A stretch of DNA of 6,963 bases from Acidobacteriota bacterium (lineage in GTDB: Bacteria; Acidobacteriota; Terriglobia; Terriglobales; Acidobacteriaceae). The stretch spans positions 3,437 to 10,399 of the forward strand of contig QIAS01000020.1 in NCBI GenBank assembly GCA_003225615.1, written 5' to 3'. The notes under the pieces are model-generated. The model had not been told where the DNA came from. It saw only the letters and a list, made by a program, of their open reading frames with translations, and did no database searches. Position numbers and translations under genes: made by a program. Below are positions 1 to 6,235 of the stretch, piece after piece. Each line of letters starts with the position of its first letter. Within the stretch, counting starts at the first letter, position 1.

Positions 1-1
1 G

Positions 2-460
2 ATCAGCAACCGCACCATCGGAGCTACGGTGGAGAGGTTCTACTTGCTCAAGATTAAGTCCAGTAGCCTCAAGGTGATGGTGCCTTTCCACAACGTCGCC
101 AGCGTGGGCCTTCGGCGGGTAGTTCGCAACGGGGAAATCCAGAAGATCCTTGATTTTCTTACAGATGGCGAATGCAACAACAACACTGACTGGAAATACC
201 GCTTTAAGGAAAACTCCGAGCGAATGCGTACCGGTTCCCTGCTCGAAGTGGCCGCCGTCCTGAAGAGCCTGCTGGTGCTAAGCCAGTCCAAGCCCTTATC
301 CTTCCGTGAGAAAAAGATGCTGGAACGGGCTCGCTACCTGCTTGTGAGCGAGTTGGCAATGGCCAAGAACTGTGAAGAGATCATCATCGAGGAACTGCTC
401 GGCAAGGCGCTCTCCAAAAGCAGTTTAAGGTTCCCGGAAGCTTCGGAATTTGAGGCTTAG
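2..460 (+). CDS. CarD/CdnL-family transcriptional regulator, 5'-truncated by window edge
   Basis: The open frame runs into the window from its left edge: codons from base 2 read ISNRTIGATVERFYLL without a stop, so the GTG at 29 is an internal Val and not the start. About 152 codons are visible. Family members are around 160 residues, so only a short N-terminal piece is missing. The visible part holds the end of the Tudor-like RNA-polymerase-interacting domain (SLKVMVPFHNVASVGLRRV). It then has the helical C-terminal DNA-binding domain, including the DWKYRFKENSERMRTGSL segment with the Trp that in studied CarD/CdnL proteins wedges at the upstream edge of the promoter bubble. The family binds the RNA polymerase beta subunit and stabilises open complexes, often at rRNA and ribosomal promoters. 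The gene converges on the AI-2E gene downstream. Family assignment is secure; whether it is the essential CdnL orthologue or a paralogue cannot be told here. Confidence 0.93.
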   Translation: MSNRTIGATVERFYLLKIKSSSLKVMVPFHNVASVGLRRVVRNGEIQKILDFLTDGECNNNTDWKYRFKENSERMRTGSLLEVAAVLKSLLVLSQSKPLSFREKKMLERARYLLVSELAMAKNCEEIIIEELLGKALSKSSLRFPEASEFEA

Positions 461-467
461 GCAGGAG

Positions 468-571
468 CTAGTACCGGGTACCGAGTTTCATCCCAAAGAC
501 TCCCAATTTCCCCAGCAGCCGTCGGTTTACACCAGACAGACATTTTCTCGGTACTAGGTACTCGGTACTGG
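468..571. repeat. Inverted pair of 7-base tandem words between convergent genes
   Basis: The left arm (468-485, ctagtaccgggtaccgag) and right arm (547-564, ctcggtactaggtactcg) match as reverse complements at 15 of 18 positions, separated by about 60 bases. Each arm is itself a tandem array with a 7-base period: gtaccgg/gtaccga on the left, and tcggtac/taggtac/tcggtac on the right (548-568). The element sits between the CarD-family stop (460) and the AI-2E stop (583 on the minus strand). It could therefore act as a bidirectional terminator or mRNA 3' stabiliser, or be a dispersed repeat. No clear T-tract follows either arm. The structure is seen; the function is inferred. Confidence 0.6.
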
Positions 572-580
572 GGTTAAGAC

Positions 581-1657
581 TCATTCTCCCAGCCACGTCC
601 CGTAGGGGCGGAGCGAATCAATGTGGTCGAAGATTATCTTCATTGCTCCCGTAATCGGGATTGCAAGAACCAGGCCCGCCGCGCCCCACAGACGTCCCCA
701 GAACAGTAAAGCAATGGTTACTGCCAGGGGGTTCAGTTGCAAACGGCTGCCGAGGAACTTTGGGTAAAGCACGTTCAGCCCAAAAACGTGCAAGGCCACG
801 ACCGTGATGATAACGATCAACAGTCCGGTGGAATGCAACTGCCCAAGCCCCACCACCAGGGGCACGAAAATCGCTAAGAGCACACCCAGGTACGGAATAA
901 GGCTCAGGAAACCGCTCGCGACGCCCACGACATAGAAAGACGGAAGATGAACCAGTCCGAAAATGACAATGCTGATGCCGGAAATGAAGAGGCCTACCAA
1001 AAAATTGCCGACCAGAAAGCTGCGAACCATGGCGGAGATTAGGCCTAGCGTAGTGTAGGCAGCATGACGGTTTTTCATGCTGAAGAGCATTACCGTGGCG
1101 GAGCGCACGTGCTGCTCCCAGGTCAACATGAAATAGACCAGGAAAGGTACGAACGAGAGCGGCAATAAAGCCTGTGACAAAGAGCCGAAGCCGCGGAAAA
1201 TGATGTCATTCCATGAAGTTTGCGGCGCCGCAGTCTTCTCGCCCTTTTCTGGTTCCAGCACGTTTTCTGTGGTTTTCTGCAGTTTTTCTGCGCTCTGCCG
1301 GAAGTGCAGCAGGATCGAACGAATTTTCGTGGAATACTTGGGCAGGTCGTCCAGCAAGGACATGGTTTGGCTGTAGGAGACGTACATGATCACGTACACC
1401 ACGCTGGTCAGCAGGAGTACGGCGATCAATGCTGCGACGCCGCGGGGAAGGCGCACGCGCTGTAATAAGTCCACCAGGGGAGCAAGAATGAATGCGAGCA
1501 AAATCGAGATGAGCAGAACCGCCAGCTCCCATTCGGCAAAGTAGCAGAACGTGACAATTACACCGAGGGCGACAACGATCTGCGGCCAGTTCCGCTTTCC
1601 CGAAATCCGGGCGGTCTCGCCCTGCGCCGGTGAGTGGACCTGAGCCTGCTCGCTCAT
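581..1657 (-). CDS. AI-2E family transporter (PerM/YdiK/TqsA type membrane protein)
   Basis: A 358-residue polytopic inner-membrane protein of the AI-2E transporter family (formerly UPF0118), full length for the family. After a hydrophilic N-terminus (1-24) come two hydrophobic stretches (about 26-61) and a third (about 74-95). A charged, probably soluble segment follows (about 100-150), including a Lys/Glu-rich linker near 128-142. The conserved C-terminal membrane core spans about 160-345. Family signatures visible are IPYLG at 254-258, LNPLAV near 308-313 and the GLVLAIP stretch at 328-334. The ATG at 1657 has a weak AGGA-type ribosome site about 8 bases upstream. Members have been linked to export of autoinducer-2 (TqsA) or to Na+/H+ exchange, but substrates are unknown for most, so a quorum-sensing role should not be assumed. 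It is transcribed divergently from ruvX, with 51 bases between the chosen starts, and converges on the CarD gene. Confidence 0.92.
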   Translation of the reverse strand: MSEQAQVHSPAQGETARISGKRNWPQIVVALGVIVTFCYFAEWELAVLLISILLAFILAPLVDLLQRVRLPRGVAALIAVLLLTSVVYVIMYVSYSQTMSLLDDLPKYSTKIRSILLHFRQSAEKLQKTTENVLEPEKGEKTAAPQTSWNDIIFRGFGSLSQALLPLSFVPFLVYFMLTWEQHVRSATVMLFSMKNRHAAYTTLGLISAMVRSFLVGNFLVGLFISGISIVIFGLVHLPSFYVVGVASGFLSLIPYLGVLLAIFVPLVVGLGQLHSTGLLIVIITVVALHVFGLNVLYPKFLGSRLQLNPLAVTIALLFWGRLWGAAGLVLAIPITGAMKIIFDHIDSLRPYGTWLGE

Positions 1658-1696
1658 GGCGATATCCTAGCGGAACTTTCCCTCTCCGGCGCGACA

Positions 1697-1702
1697 TATA
1701 AT
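1697..1702 (+). promoter_or_regulatory. TATAAT -10 element for leaderless ruvX
   Basis: A perfect TATAAT ends six bases before the GTG at 1709, so transcription starting at the usual distance would begin on the start codon itself and give a leaderless mRNA. No good TTGACA-like -35 is visible at 16-18 bases upstream (the sequence there is about gaactt). The element is nearly self-complementary (ATATAAT/ATTATAT), so it could also support minus-strand transcription into the AI-2E gene. It is a sequence match only. Confidence 0.5.
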
Positions 1703-1708
1703 CGCCAC

Positions 1709-2164
1709 GTGGTTTCTGACCCAAACCAAGCAACCCCCAGGGAGTTACCGCGCCGTATTCTCGGCCTTGACGTAGGCTCAAAAACCATAGGCGTCGCAGT
1801 CTCGGATCCCCTGGGAATCACTGCCCAAGGCCTCGATACGATCCGCCGTAAAAACAAGCGGGTTGACTTTGCGCAACTCGAGGCTCTCATCTGCCAGTAC
1901 CAGATTGCCGAGATCGTGGTGGGCTATCCGTTACGAATGAGCGGCGCCGAAGGGATACAGGCGGAGAAGATGCAGCAGTTTGCCCAGGAGTTGCGCCAGC
2001 GCTTTGAGCTGCCGGTACATCTATGGGATGAACGGCTGACTTCCACCGAAGCGAACCGGCTGTTACGGGATTCGGAAATGTCTATCAAGCGGCGGGGAGA
2101 AGTCGTGGATCGTCTGGCCGCGGTATTGATTTTGCAAGGTTGGATGGATCACAGAGGCAGGTGA
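1709..2164 (+). CDS. ruvX: RuvX/YqgF putative Holliday junction resolvase / pre-16S rRNA nuclease
   Basis: A 151-residue RNase H-fold nuclease from the GTG at 1709. Motifs in order are the first strand ILGLDVGSKTIGVAVSDP with acidic D21, the IVVGYPLRMSG segment (69-79), DERLTS with E108 (107-112), and VDRLAAVLILQGW with D134 (133-145). All the expected acidic residues are present. YqgF is reported in E. coli to process the 5' end of 16S rRNA, and family members are annotated as Holliday junction resolvases; both roles are known for the family and neither is shown here. A longer frame opens at ATG 1634 but would overlap the divergent AI-2E coding sequence and add a non-conserved leader. The TATAAT just upstream of 1709 argues for the GTG. 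About ten residues still precede the usual family start (RILGLDVG), so the exact start is probable and not certain. It converges on mltG with a 21-base spacer. Confidence 0.92.
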   Translation: MVSDPNQATPRELPRRILGLDVGSKTIGVAVSDPLGITAQGLDTIRRKNKRVDFAQLEALICQYQIAEIVVGYPLRMSGAEGIQAEKMQQFAQELRQRFELPVHLWDERLTSTEANRLLRDSEMSIKRRGEVVDRLAAVLILQGWMDHRGR

Positions 2165-2185
2165 ACCGGCGCCCGGCTTCCTGAG

Positions 2186-3166
2186 TCACTGACCTCTTAC
2201 CGCCTTCCGATACGCCGCCACGTTCCTGTTGTGTTCTTCCAGGCTGCTGGCAAATCGATGGTGCCCGTTGCCGTTGCTGACGAAGTAATAGTAGTCCGTA
2301 GTGGCAGGATGCATGGCGGCCTCAAGCGAACTCCTGCCAGGGTTGGCGATCGGCCCCGGGGGTAGACCGGCATGACGATAGGTGTTGTATGGCGACTCGA
2401 TCTGCATGTCGGTATGGTGCAACGTACCTTGATAGCTGCCGTCGATCAACTTGGCGTAGATGACACTGGGATCGGCATCGAGCGCGATTCGTTTGTCCAG
2501 GCGGTTGTAATACACACTGGCGACGATGGGGCGTTCTTCCGGAACCGCGGTTTCTTTCTCAATAATCGATGCCATGGTCACGATCCGGTGAACGTCAGAG
2601 TTTAATCCAATCTGCTGCGCTACCTGCCGGAACTCTTTCACCATTATTGCGACCATGTCTTGCATGCTTTGGGTGCGTGTGAACTGGTATGTGTTTGGGA
2701 AGAGGTAGCCCTCGAGGGAACGCGCCGTGGGATCGAGATCGTTTATGAGGGCGGCTTGCGAGCGCACCGTAGTCAAAAACTCCTGCCGTGATCCCAGCCC
2801 CGCCTCCTCGATCACGTTGGCGATATCAAACAGGGTATAGCCCTCAGGGATCACGACCGTGTGCACGTAGACGTCGCCATGCACCAGTCGCTGATGAACG
2901 GCAGTCTCATTGGCAGGCTTGTCGAACATGTACTCGCCCGCCTTCAGCCGGCCCTTGTGATGCCAGTAATGCCAGAGCAGGAAAGCGTTTTCACTGCGAA
3001 TGACGCCAGCGGATCTGAGCTCCGAGGCGATCTTTCGGCTGGAGTAGCCGGGGCGCAACAACACGAACTTCTGCCCACCAGGCGATAGCGGAACGAATAA
3101 AGTCCACGCGGCCCAGCCGGCTATGGCCACCAGGGCGACCGCTAATAATTTGAAAAATGTGCGCAC
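2186..3166 (-). CDS. mltG: MltG endolytic murein transglycosylase (YceG-like)
   Basis: A 326-residue single-pass inner-membrane enzyme that cleaves nascent glycan strands endolytically and is thought to set where peptidoglycan polymerisation terminates. Residues 5-26 form the N-terminal membrane anchor. The following region (about 33-110) is the small LysM-like subdomain typical of MltG. The catalytic YceG domain follows, with TMASIIEKET (197-206) in which E203 corresponds to the catalytic Glu of E. coli MltG. Other family blocks are EGYLFPNTY (152-160), LDADPSVIYA (229-238) and SPYNTYRHAGLPPGPIANPG (258-277). The start is GTG at 3166: an in-frame TAA lies only five codons upstream, and the next in-frame start would cut into the membrane helix. 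No clear Shine-Dalgarno sequence is seen. In many bacteria mltG neighbours ruvX, as it does here, although here the two genes converge. Confidence 0.95.
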   Translation of the reverse strand: MRTFFKLLAVALVAIAGWAAWTLFVPLSPGGQKFVLLRPGYSSRKIASELRSAGVIRSENAFLLWHYWHHKGRLKAGEYMFDKPANETAVHQRLVHGDVYVHTVVIPEGYTLFDIANVIEEAGLGSRQEFLTTVRSQAALINDLDPTARSLEGYLFPNTYQFTRTQSMQDMVAIMVKEFRQVAQQIGLNSDVHRIVTMASIIEKETAVPEERPIVASVYYNRLDKRIALDADPSVIYAKLIDGSYQGTLHHTDMQIESPYNTYRHAGLPPGPIANPGRSSLEAAMHPATTDYYYFVSNGNGHHRFASSLEEHNRNVAAYRKAVRGQ

Positions 3167-3214
3167 GCTAAAACAAGTTTAGATGATGAATTGGAGACTG
3201 GCGTGAGCCGGTGG

Positions 3215-3250
3215 TCCTTGGCCAACCGTCACGTAACCGTGGGCCATGGA
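3215..3250. repeat. Imperfect hairpin in the mltG/lipoprotein spacer
   Basis: In the 232-base spacer between the divergent mltG and lipoprotein genes, tccttggcc (3215-3223) and ggccatgga (3242-3250) pair at 8 of 9 positions. The sequence between them contains a second 4-base stem, CACG (3230-3233) with CGTG (3238-3241). It could be an operator or an RNA structure in a leader. The rest of the spacer (3251-3398) is GC-rich with no coding frame I would defend and no convincing promoter; tatacg at 3345-3350 is a weak -10 lookalike without a -35. Confidence 0.35.
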
Positions 3251-3398
3251 GCAGGGCGCAGCAGGCAGGGTGAGCAATCCGCGATCGGCTGGCCTTCAGC
3301 GGCGGCCTGCCACCTGCCCCACCTTCCCTGCAACTCCTGGCCTGTATACGCATCCAATAGTGGATTCTTGAGCAGGGCAGGGGATAGTCCATTCATCA

Positions 3399-4328
3399 AT
3401 GAGCCATCTCTATCGTTACCGCGCTATTTTCGTCTTTTTGATTGCGCTGCCGCTGACTGGTTGTCTGTTCCGCTCGAGGAAAGTGGAGCGCCAGGTCAGC
3501 ACCGCGCCGCTGAAGTCTGCCACTCAAGAGGAGTTAATCGATTGGATCAACTCCCAAGCCAGCAGAATCAAAACCCTGCAAGCCACAGTGGACATTGACA
3601 CTTCCGTGGGTGGCGCACAGCGCGGGAAGATTACCGATTACAAGCAGATTCGCGGCTACATTTTGGTGCGAAAACCCGCCATGCTGCGCATGATCGGGTT
3701 GATGCCCATCGTGCGCAATCGGGCGTTTGACATGGTGAGTGATGGCAAGGAATTCAAGCTCTGGATACCGCCGAAGAACAAGTTTGTGGTCGGCCGCAAC
3801 GATGTCGTGAACCACAACCCTGCACAGCCGCTTGAGAGTATACGTCCGCAGGCCATCTACGATGCCTTGCTTCTTCCTGAAATTACAGCGGACGAAATTG
3901 CGGTTCTGGAGAACGGCTACGAAACCGTGACGGACGCAAAGCATCATCGCATCGACCAGCCCGACTACGAGCTGGACGTGATCCGCAAGGGCGAGCGTGG
4001 CTGGTATCTCTCCCGCAAAATTGTGTTCGGCCGAACCGATCTGTTGCCTCACCGCCAGCTTTTATATAACCCGAACGGCGAGCTGATTACCGACGCCCAG
4101 TATGAAAATTACAAAGACTTCGGAGGCGTGAGCTTCCCCACGCGAATCAGTATCTACCGCCCGCAAGAGGAGTATGACATCACATTAACCATCGTGAAGC
4201 TACAATTGAACCAACCGCTGAGTAACGATCAGTTCGCGCTGCAGCCGCCTCCTGGAGCCGAAGTGGTCCACCTGGATCAGCCCCAGGCCGGCCAGGCGAG
4301 CTCGGTGAATGGAACGGATGGGAAGTAA
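3399..4328 (+). CDS. Secreted lipoprotein with LolA/LolB-like (DUF4292-like) domain
   Basis: A 309-residue predicted lipoprotein. The signal peptide has basic residues near the N-terminus (R6, R8), a hydrophobic stretch (9-19) and the lipobox LTGC (19-22), so C22 is the likely lipidated residue after signal peptidase II cleavage. Residue 23 is Leu, not Asp, so the usual E. coli inner-membrane retention signal is absent and outer-membrane sorting is plausible. The body has an N-terminal helix (about 42-62) followed by alternating hydrophobic strands. These include RGYILVRKPAMLRMIGLMP (85-103), the MVSDGKEFKLWIPPKNKFVVG stretch (112-132) and the C-terminal part FPTRISIYRP...LNQPLSNDQFALQPPPGA (246-287). 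This layout resembles the half-barrel LolA/LolB fold and DUF4292 lipoproteins. The tail (292-309) is Gln/Ser/Gly-rich and probably disordered. The start at ATG 3399 has only a weak GGGGAT upstream. The function is unknown; an envelope lipid or lipoprotein-handling role is inferred from the fold and from the permease gene downstream. Confidence 0.75.
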   Translation: MSHLYRYRAIFVFLIALPLTGCLFRSRKVERQVSTAPLKSATQEELIDWINSQASRIKTLQATVDIDTSVGGAQRGKITDYKQIRGYILVRKPAMLRMIGLMPIVRNRAFDMVSDGKEFKLWIPPKNKFVVGRNDVVNHNPAQPLESIRPQAIYDALLLPEITADEIAVLENGYETVTDAKHHRIDQPDYELDVIRKGERGWYLSRKIVFGRTDLLPHRQLLYNPNGELITDAQYENYKDFGGVSFPTRISIYRPQEEYDITLTIVKLQLNQPLSNDQFALQPPPGAEVVHLDQPQAGQASSVNGTDGK

Positions 4329-4332
4329 AGGC

Positions 4333-4394
4333 GGCAGTTAGCAATTAGCATTTAGCCAGCAGATTAAAGTGCTAAAAGCTGAAGAGCTAACGGC
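4333..4394. repeat. Imperfect inverted repeat made of 7-base (N)TTAGC words
   Basis: The left arm (4333-4356) contains three 7-base tandem copies, gttagca/attagca/tttagcc (4337-4357). The right arm (4371-4394) carries the complementary words gctaaa, agct, gctaac and ggc, and pairs with the left arm with a one-base bulge and a few mismatches around a 14-base loop (4357-4370). It fills most of the 87-base gap between the lipoprotein stop and the permease start. In RNA it would be a large hairpin that could weaken or protect readthrough from the lipoprotein gene into the permease gene. There is no T-tract, so a classical terminator is unlikely. Confidence 0.6.
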
Positions 4395-4415
4395 TAGCGG
4401 CCAAGTGTTTAAATC

Positions 4416-5258
4416 ATGATGAACAAAATGATTGTCGCGAACCTCCTGCACCGGCCCATGCGGTCGCTGATCAGCGTGGTAGCCATCGCGCTCGAGGTAA
4501 CGCTGATCCTGCTGATTGTCGGGTTGTCGCTGGGAATCTTGAACGATTCCAAGAAGCGGCAGGCGGGTATCGGCGCGGATGTGATCGTGATGCCGCCGGG
4601 GTCATCGTTCATCGTCGGACTCACCGGTGCGCCCATGTCCATCAAGGTGGGGGAGATTTTGCGCAAACTCCCGCACGTGGTTGCGGTGGCGCCGGTCGTT
4701 ACTCAGGTTTCGACAGCCGGTTCGCTGGAAATGATCGCCGGTATTGATCTGAAGACTTATGAAAGCCTTGGCGGGCCCTTTCATTACCTCGCTGGCGGAC
4801 CGTTCCAGGGTCCCGACGATGCATTGGTGGACGAGCTGTTCGCCAAAGCCAAGCACATTAAAGTCGGCGACACGATTGAGATCCTGAACCACAACTTCCG
4901 CGTGGCCGCCATCGTGGAGCAGGGCAAAGGGGCGCGAAAGTTTGTCCAGATTGGGATCCTGCAGGACTTGATCGGCGCGCAAGGCAAAGCTTCGATTTTT
5001 TATTTGAAGCTGGACAATCCCAACAACGCCGATCTGGTGGTAGATGAAATCAAGCACGTTCCGGGGATGGAACGTTACGTTGCCGTTTCGATGTCGTACT
5101 ATCTCTCCATGATGAATCCCAGCACGTATCCGGGACTGTCCAGCTTCATTGATGTGGTGATCGGAATTTCCGTGATTATCGGATTCATCGTGATTTTTCA
5201 GGCCGTGTATGCCGCAGTCATGGAGCGCACGCGAGAGATTGGCATATTGAAGTCGTGA
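4416..5258 (+). CDS. FtsX/MacB-type ABC transporter permease, N-terminal part of a broken gene
   Basis: A 280-residue frame covering the first three quarters of an FtsX-like ABC permease. It has a short cytoplasmic N-terminus with LLHRPMRSL (10-18), membrane helix 1 (about 19-41) and a large extracytoplasmic MacB-like periplasmic domain (about 45-240). That domain includes GADVIVMPPGSSF, a VVAVAPVVTQV segment and VGDTIEI. Membrane helix 2 follows (about 243-268), then the cytoplasmic MERTREIGILKS (269-280). In intact relatives this last motif continues as LGAS plus about nine more residues before helix 3. Here a TGA follows the Ser codon immediately, and the helix 3-4 part resumes in another frame at 5255. 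The family exports or extracts lipids, lipoproteins or drugs with a cognate ATPase. ATG 4416 and ATG 4419 are equivalent start choices, and no strong Shine-Dalgarno sequence is visible. The upstream lipoprotein may be functionally linked. The fragment alone is probably non-functional unless the two parts assemble. Confidence 0.85.
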   Translation: MMNKMIVANLLHRPMRSLISVVAIALEVTLILLIVGLSLGILNDSKKRQAGIGADVIVMPPGSSFIVGLTGAPMSIKVGEILRKLPHVVAVAPVVTQVSTAGSLEMIAGIDLKTYESLGGPFHYLAGGPFQGPDDALVDELFAKAKHIKVGDTIEILNHNFRVAAIVEQGKGARKFVQIGILQDLIGAQGKASIFYLKLDNPNNADLVVDEIKHVPGMERYVAVSMSYYLSMMNPSTYPGLSSFIDVVIGISVIIGFIVIFQAVYAAVMERTREIGILKS

Positions 5259-5485
5259 GAGAGACGATCATGCTGGCGCTGGCTGGAATTGTGGTGGGAG
5301 TCCTGTTCAGCCTGGCGGCTCGCGTGGGCATTGTGCACCGTTTGCCACTGCTGCGAGTGATCGTGACCGGCGGCTGGATATTGAAGGCGACGATCATCGC
5401 CATCATCGGCGCTATTTTCGGAGCGCTCTACCCTGCCTACAAAGCCGCGCAGAAAGATCCGATCGATGCGCTGGCCTACGAATAA
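5255..5485 (+). CDS. FtsX/MacB-type ABC transporter permease, C-terminal part in shifted frame
   Basis: A 76-codon frame opening at GTG 5255, which overlaps the preceding TGA by four bases (GTGA). It encodes RETIMLALAGIVVGVLFSL (helix 3, about residues 5-22) and WILKATIIAIIGAIFGALYPAYKAA (helix 4 onward, about 41-65), then the typical permease ending of a PAYKAAxxDPIDAL type. This is clearly the missing end of the same permease and not an independent gene. Relative to the family, roughly 12-13 codons between ILKS and RET are absent, and the net loss is not a multiple of three. The possibilities are a real pseudogene, a sequencing or assembly deletion, or less likely a split gene using stop-start coupling at GTGA. 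No ATPase gene follows; the next gene is rplM. Confidence 0.7.
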   Translation: MRETIMLALAGIVVGVLFSLAARVGIVHRLPLLRVIVTGGWILKATIIAIIGAIFGALYPAYKAAQKDPIDALAYE

Positions 5486-5515
5486 CGTGGTGAGCAACAA
5501 AGTGACCAGGTGTTG

Positions 5516-5539
5516 AATTGCACCGCTGAAAGTGCAATT
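5516..5539. repeat. Perfect 8-bp hairpin downstream of the permease remnant
   Basis: AATTGCAC (5516-5523) and GTGCAATT (5532-5539) are perfect reverse complements around an 8-base loop. The hairpin lies 30 bases after the permease stop and about 50 bases before the rplM promoter. It could help end transcription from the permease or act as a protein-binding palindrome, but there is no T-tract after it, so it is not a standard intrinsic terminator. Confidence 0.45.
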
Positions 5540-5588
5540 GTGGAATGCCGGGAATTGCTAGTAACTACTTTGAGAACAGTCCCTTCCG

Positions 5589-5617
5589 TTGACAACCTCG
5601 ATAGCCTACGTTATCTT
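5589..5617 (+). promoter_or_regulatory. Sigma70-type promoter of the rplM operon
   Basis: A perfect TTGACA (-35, 5589-5594) is followed after exactly 17 bases by TATCTT (-10, 5612-5617; four of six consensus matches). Transcription would start near 5624, leaving an untranslated leader of about 100 bases before rplM. Position, spacing and the heavily expressed downstream genes all agree. No experimental start site is available. Confidence 0.75.
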
Positions 5618-5643
5618 TAAAACTTCGGTAGTTCTGCGGTTGC

Positions 5644-5688
5644 CCGCCTGATACCCCGCGCGTTCAGCGTAAGGGGGGAACTCAGCGG
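5644..5688 (+). promoter_or_regulatory. Structured rplM leader, candidate autoregulatory hairpin
   Basis: Within the predicted leader, ccgcctga (5644-5651) can pair with tcagcgg (5682-5688) with one bulged base. Inside that, cccc (5654-5657) can pair with the G run (5673-5678), and CGC (5659-5661) with GCG (5667-5669) around a GTTCA loop. The three stems stack into one extended hairpin ending 35 bases before the rplM ATG. Ribosomal-protein operons are often controlled by binding of a product to such a leader. Whether L13 or S9 binds here is inference. Confidence 0.45.
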
Positions 5689-5723
5689 TCTTCTTTGCGT
5701 TTTTATTATCTGGGAGATTTCTG

Positions 5724-6155
5724 ATGTCAACCTATTTCCCTAAAGAGGGGGAAATTGCGCGCAAGTGGTACGTGGTGGATGCTTCTGGGCAGGTTCTGGG
5801 CCGGTTGGCCTCCCAGGTTGCCCACATTCTGATGGGCAAAGCGAACCCGAAGTACACGCCGTTCCTCGATACCGGCGATCATGTCGTCGTCATTAACGCC
5901 GAGAAGGTGAAAATTACAGGCATGAAAGCGGAGCAGAAGAAGTACCAGCATTACACGGGCTATCCGGGCGGACTGCGTACAGAAGATTTGCGCAAGCGTT
6001 TTGCCCGTAAGCCGGAGTTGGTCATCGAAGATGCCATCGTGCGCATGCTGCCCAAGACCAAGCTTGGCCGCCACATGGCGAGCAAGCTGAAGATTTATCG
6101 TGGTGAGAAGCATCCACATCAGGCGCAGAAACCGGAAGCGCGGGTGCTAGCGTAG
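5724..6155 (+). CDS. rplM: 50S ribosomal protein L13
   Basis: A 143-residue early-assembly protein of the large ribosomal subunit, bound to 23S rRNA. It is full length for the family. Conserved blocks are [17 protein letters not shown] (14-30), the [20 protein letters not shown] segment (38-59), [20 protein letters not shown] (64-83), MLPKTKLGR (108-116) and the C-terminal [17 protein letters not shown] (122-138). GGGAGA at 5712-5717, six bases before the ATG, is a good ribosome-binding site and fixes the start. It is the first gene of the predicted ribosomal unit, preceded by its own promoter and leader. rpsI follows after a 98-base spacer, longer than is common for this pair and holding two hairpins. 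Confidence 0.98.
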   Translation: MSTYFPKEGEIARKWYVVDASGQVLGRLASQVAHILMGKANPKYTPFLDTGDHVVVINAEKVKITGMKAEQKKYQHYTGYPGGLRTEDLRKRFARKPELVIEDAIVRMLPKTKLGRHMASKLKIYRGEKHPHQAQKPEARVLA

Positions 6156-6164
6156 TTTTTCTGT

Positions 6165-6188
6165 TGAGACGGAGCTTGCCCCGTCTCA
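6165..6188. repeat. Perfect 8-bp hairpin after rplM
   Basis: TGAGACGG (6165-6172) and CCGTCTCA (6181-6188) are perfect reverse complements around the 8-base loop agcttgcc. It starts ten bases after the rplM stop. It shares the CGTCTC core with the hairpin at 6215-6235, which suggests that both derive from related short palindromic repeats. It may stabilise the 3' end of the rplM message. No T-tract follows it on the plus strand. Confidence 0.6.
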
Positions 6189-6214
6189 GACGCGATTTGA
6201 GTGTGTAAAAAGAA

Positions 6215-6235
6215 AGACGCGGCTGAGCCGCGTCT
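6215..6235 (-). terminator. Perfect 9-bp hairpin before rpsI, terminator-like on the minus strand
   Basis: AGACGCGGC (6215-6223) and GCCGCGTCT (6227-6235) pair perfectly around a TGA loop. Read on the minus strand, the GC-rich stem is followed at once by a T-rich tract (ttctttttacac, complement of about 6214-6203), which is the form of an intrinsic terminator for antisense transcription heading toward rplM. On the plus strand there is no T-tract, so rpsI can still be reached from the rplM promoter. The flank gtctctaca makes it resemble GTAGAGACG-type palindromic repeats that I recall from several phyla; this is not checked. Confidence 0.55.

Noticed and set aside
1634..1708. Upstream ATG extension of ruvX
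   Set aside because: The added residues are not family-like, the extension overlaps the divergent AI-2E coding start, and it would place the TATAAT inside the gene.
1206..1781. Minus-strand frame of 191 codons overlapping the AI-2E and ruvX starts
   Set aside because: Low-complexity Arg/Gly-rich translation overlapping two well-supported genes; no motif and no ribosome site.
3191..3598. Plus-strand frame of 135 codons across the spacer and the lipoprotein start
   Set aside because: No domain or ribosome site, and its second half overlaps the well-supported lipoprotein in another frame.
3534..4052. Long antisense open frame inside the lipoprotein gene (172 codons)
   Set aside because: Its translation shows no recognisable domain, and the plus-strand frame has a signal peptide, a lipobox and a coherent fold pattern. 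It is a shadow of GC-rich codon use.
4602..5057. Antisense frame of 151 codons within the permease
   Set aside because: It lies fully opposite a conserved permease domain and has no recognisable protein features.
5251..5262. Programmed -1 frameshift joining the two permease parts
   Set aside because: The bases aagtcgtga are not a slippery heptamer, and joining the frames would still leave the conserved segment of about 12-13 residues missing.
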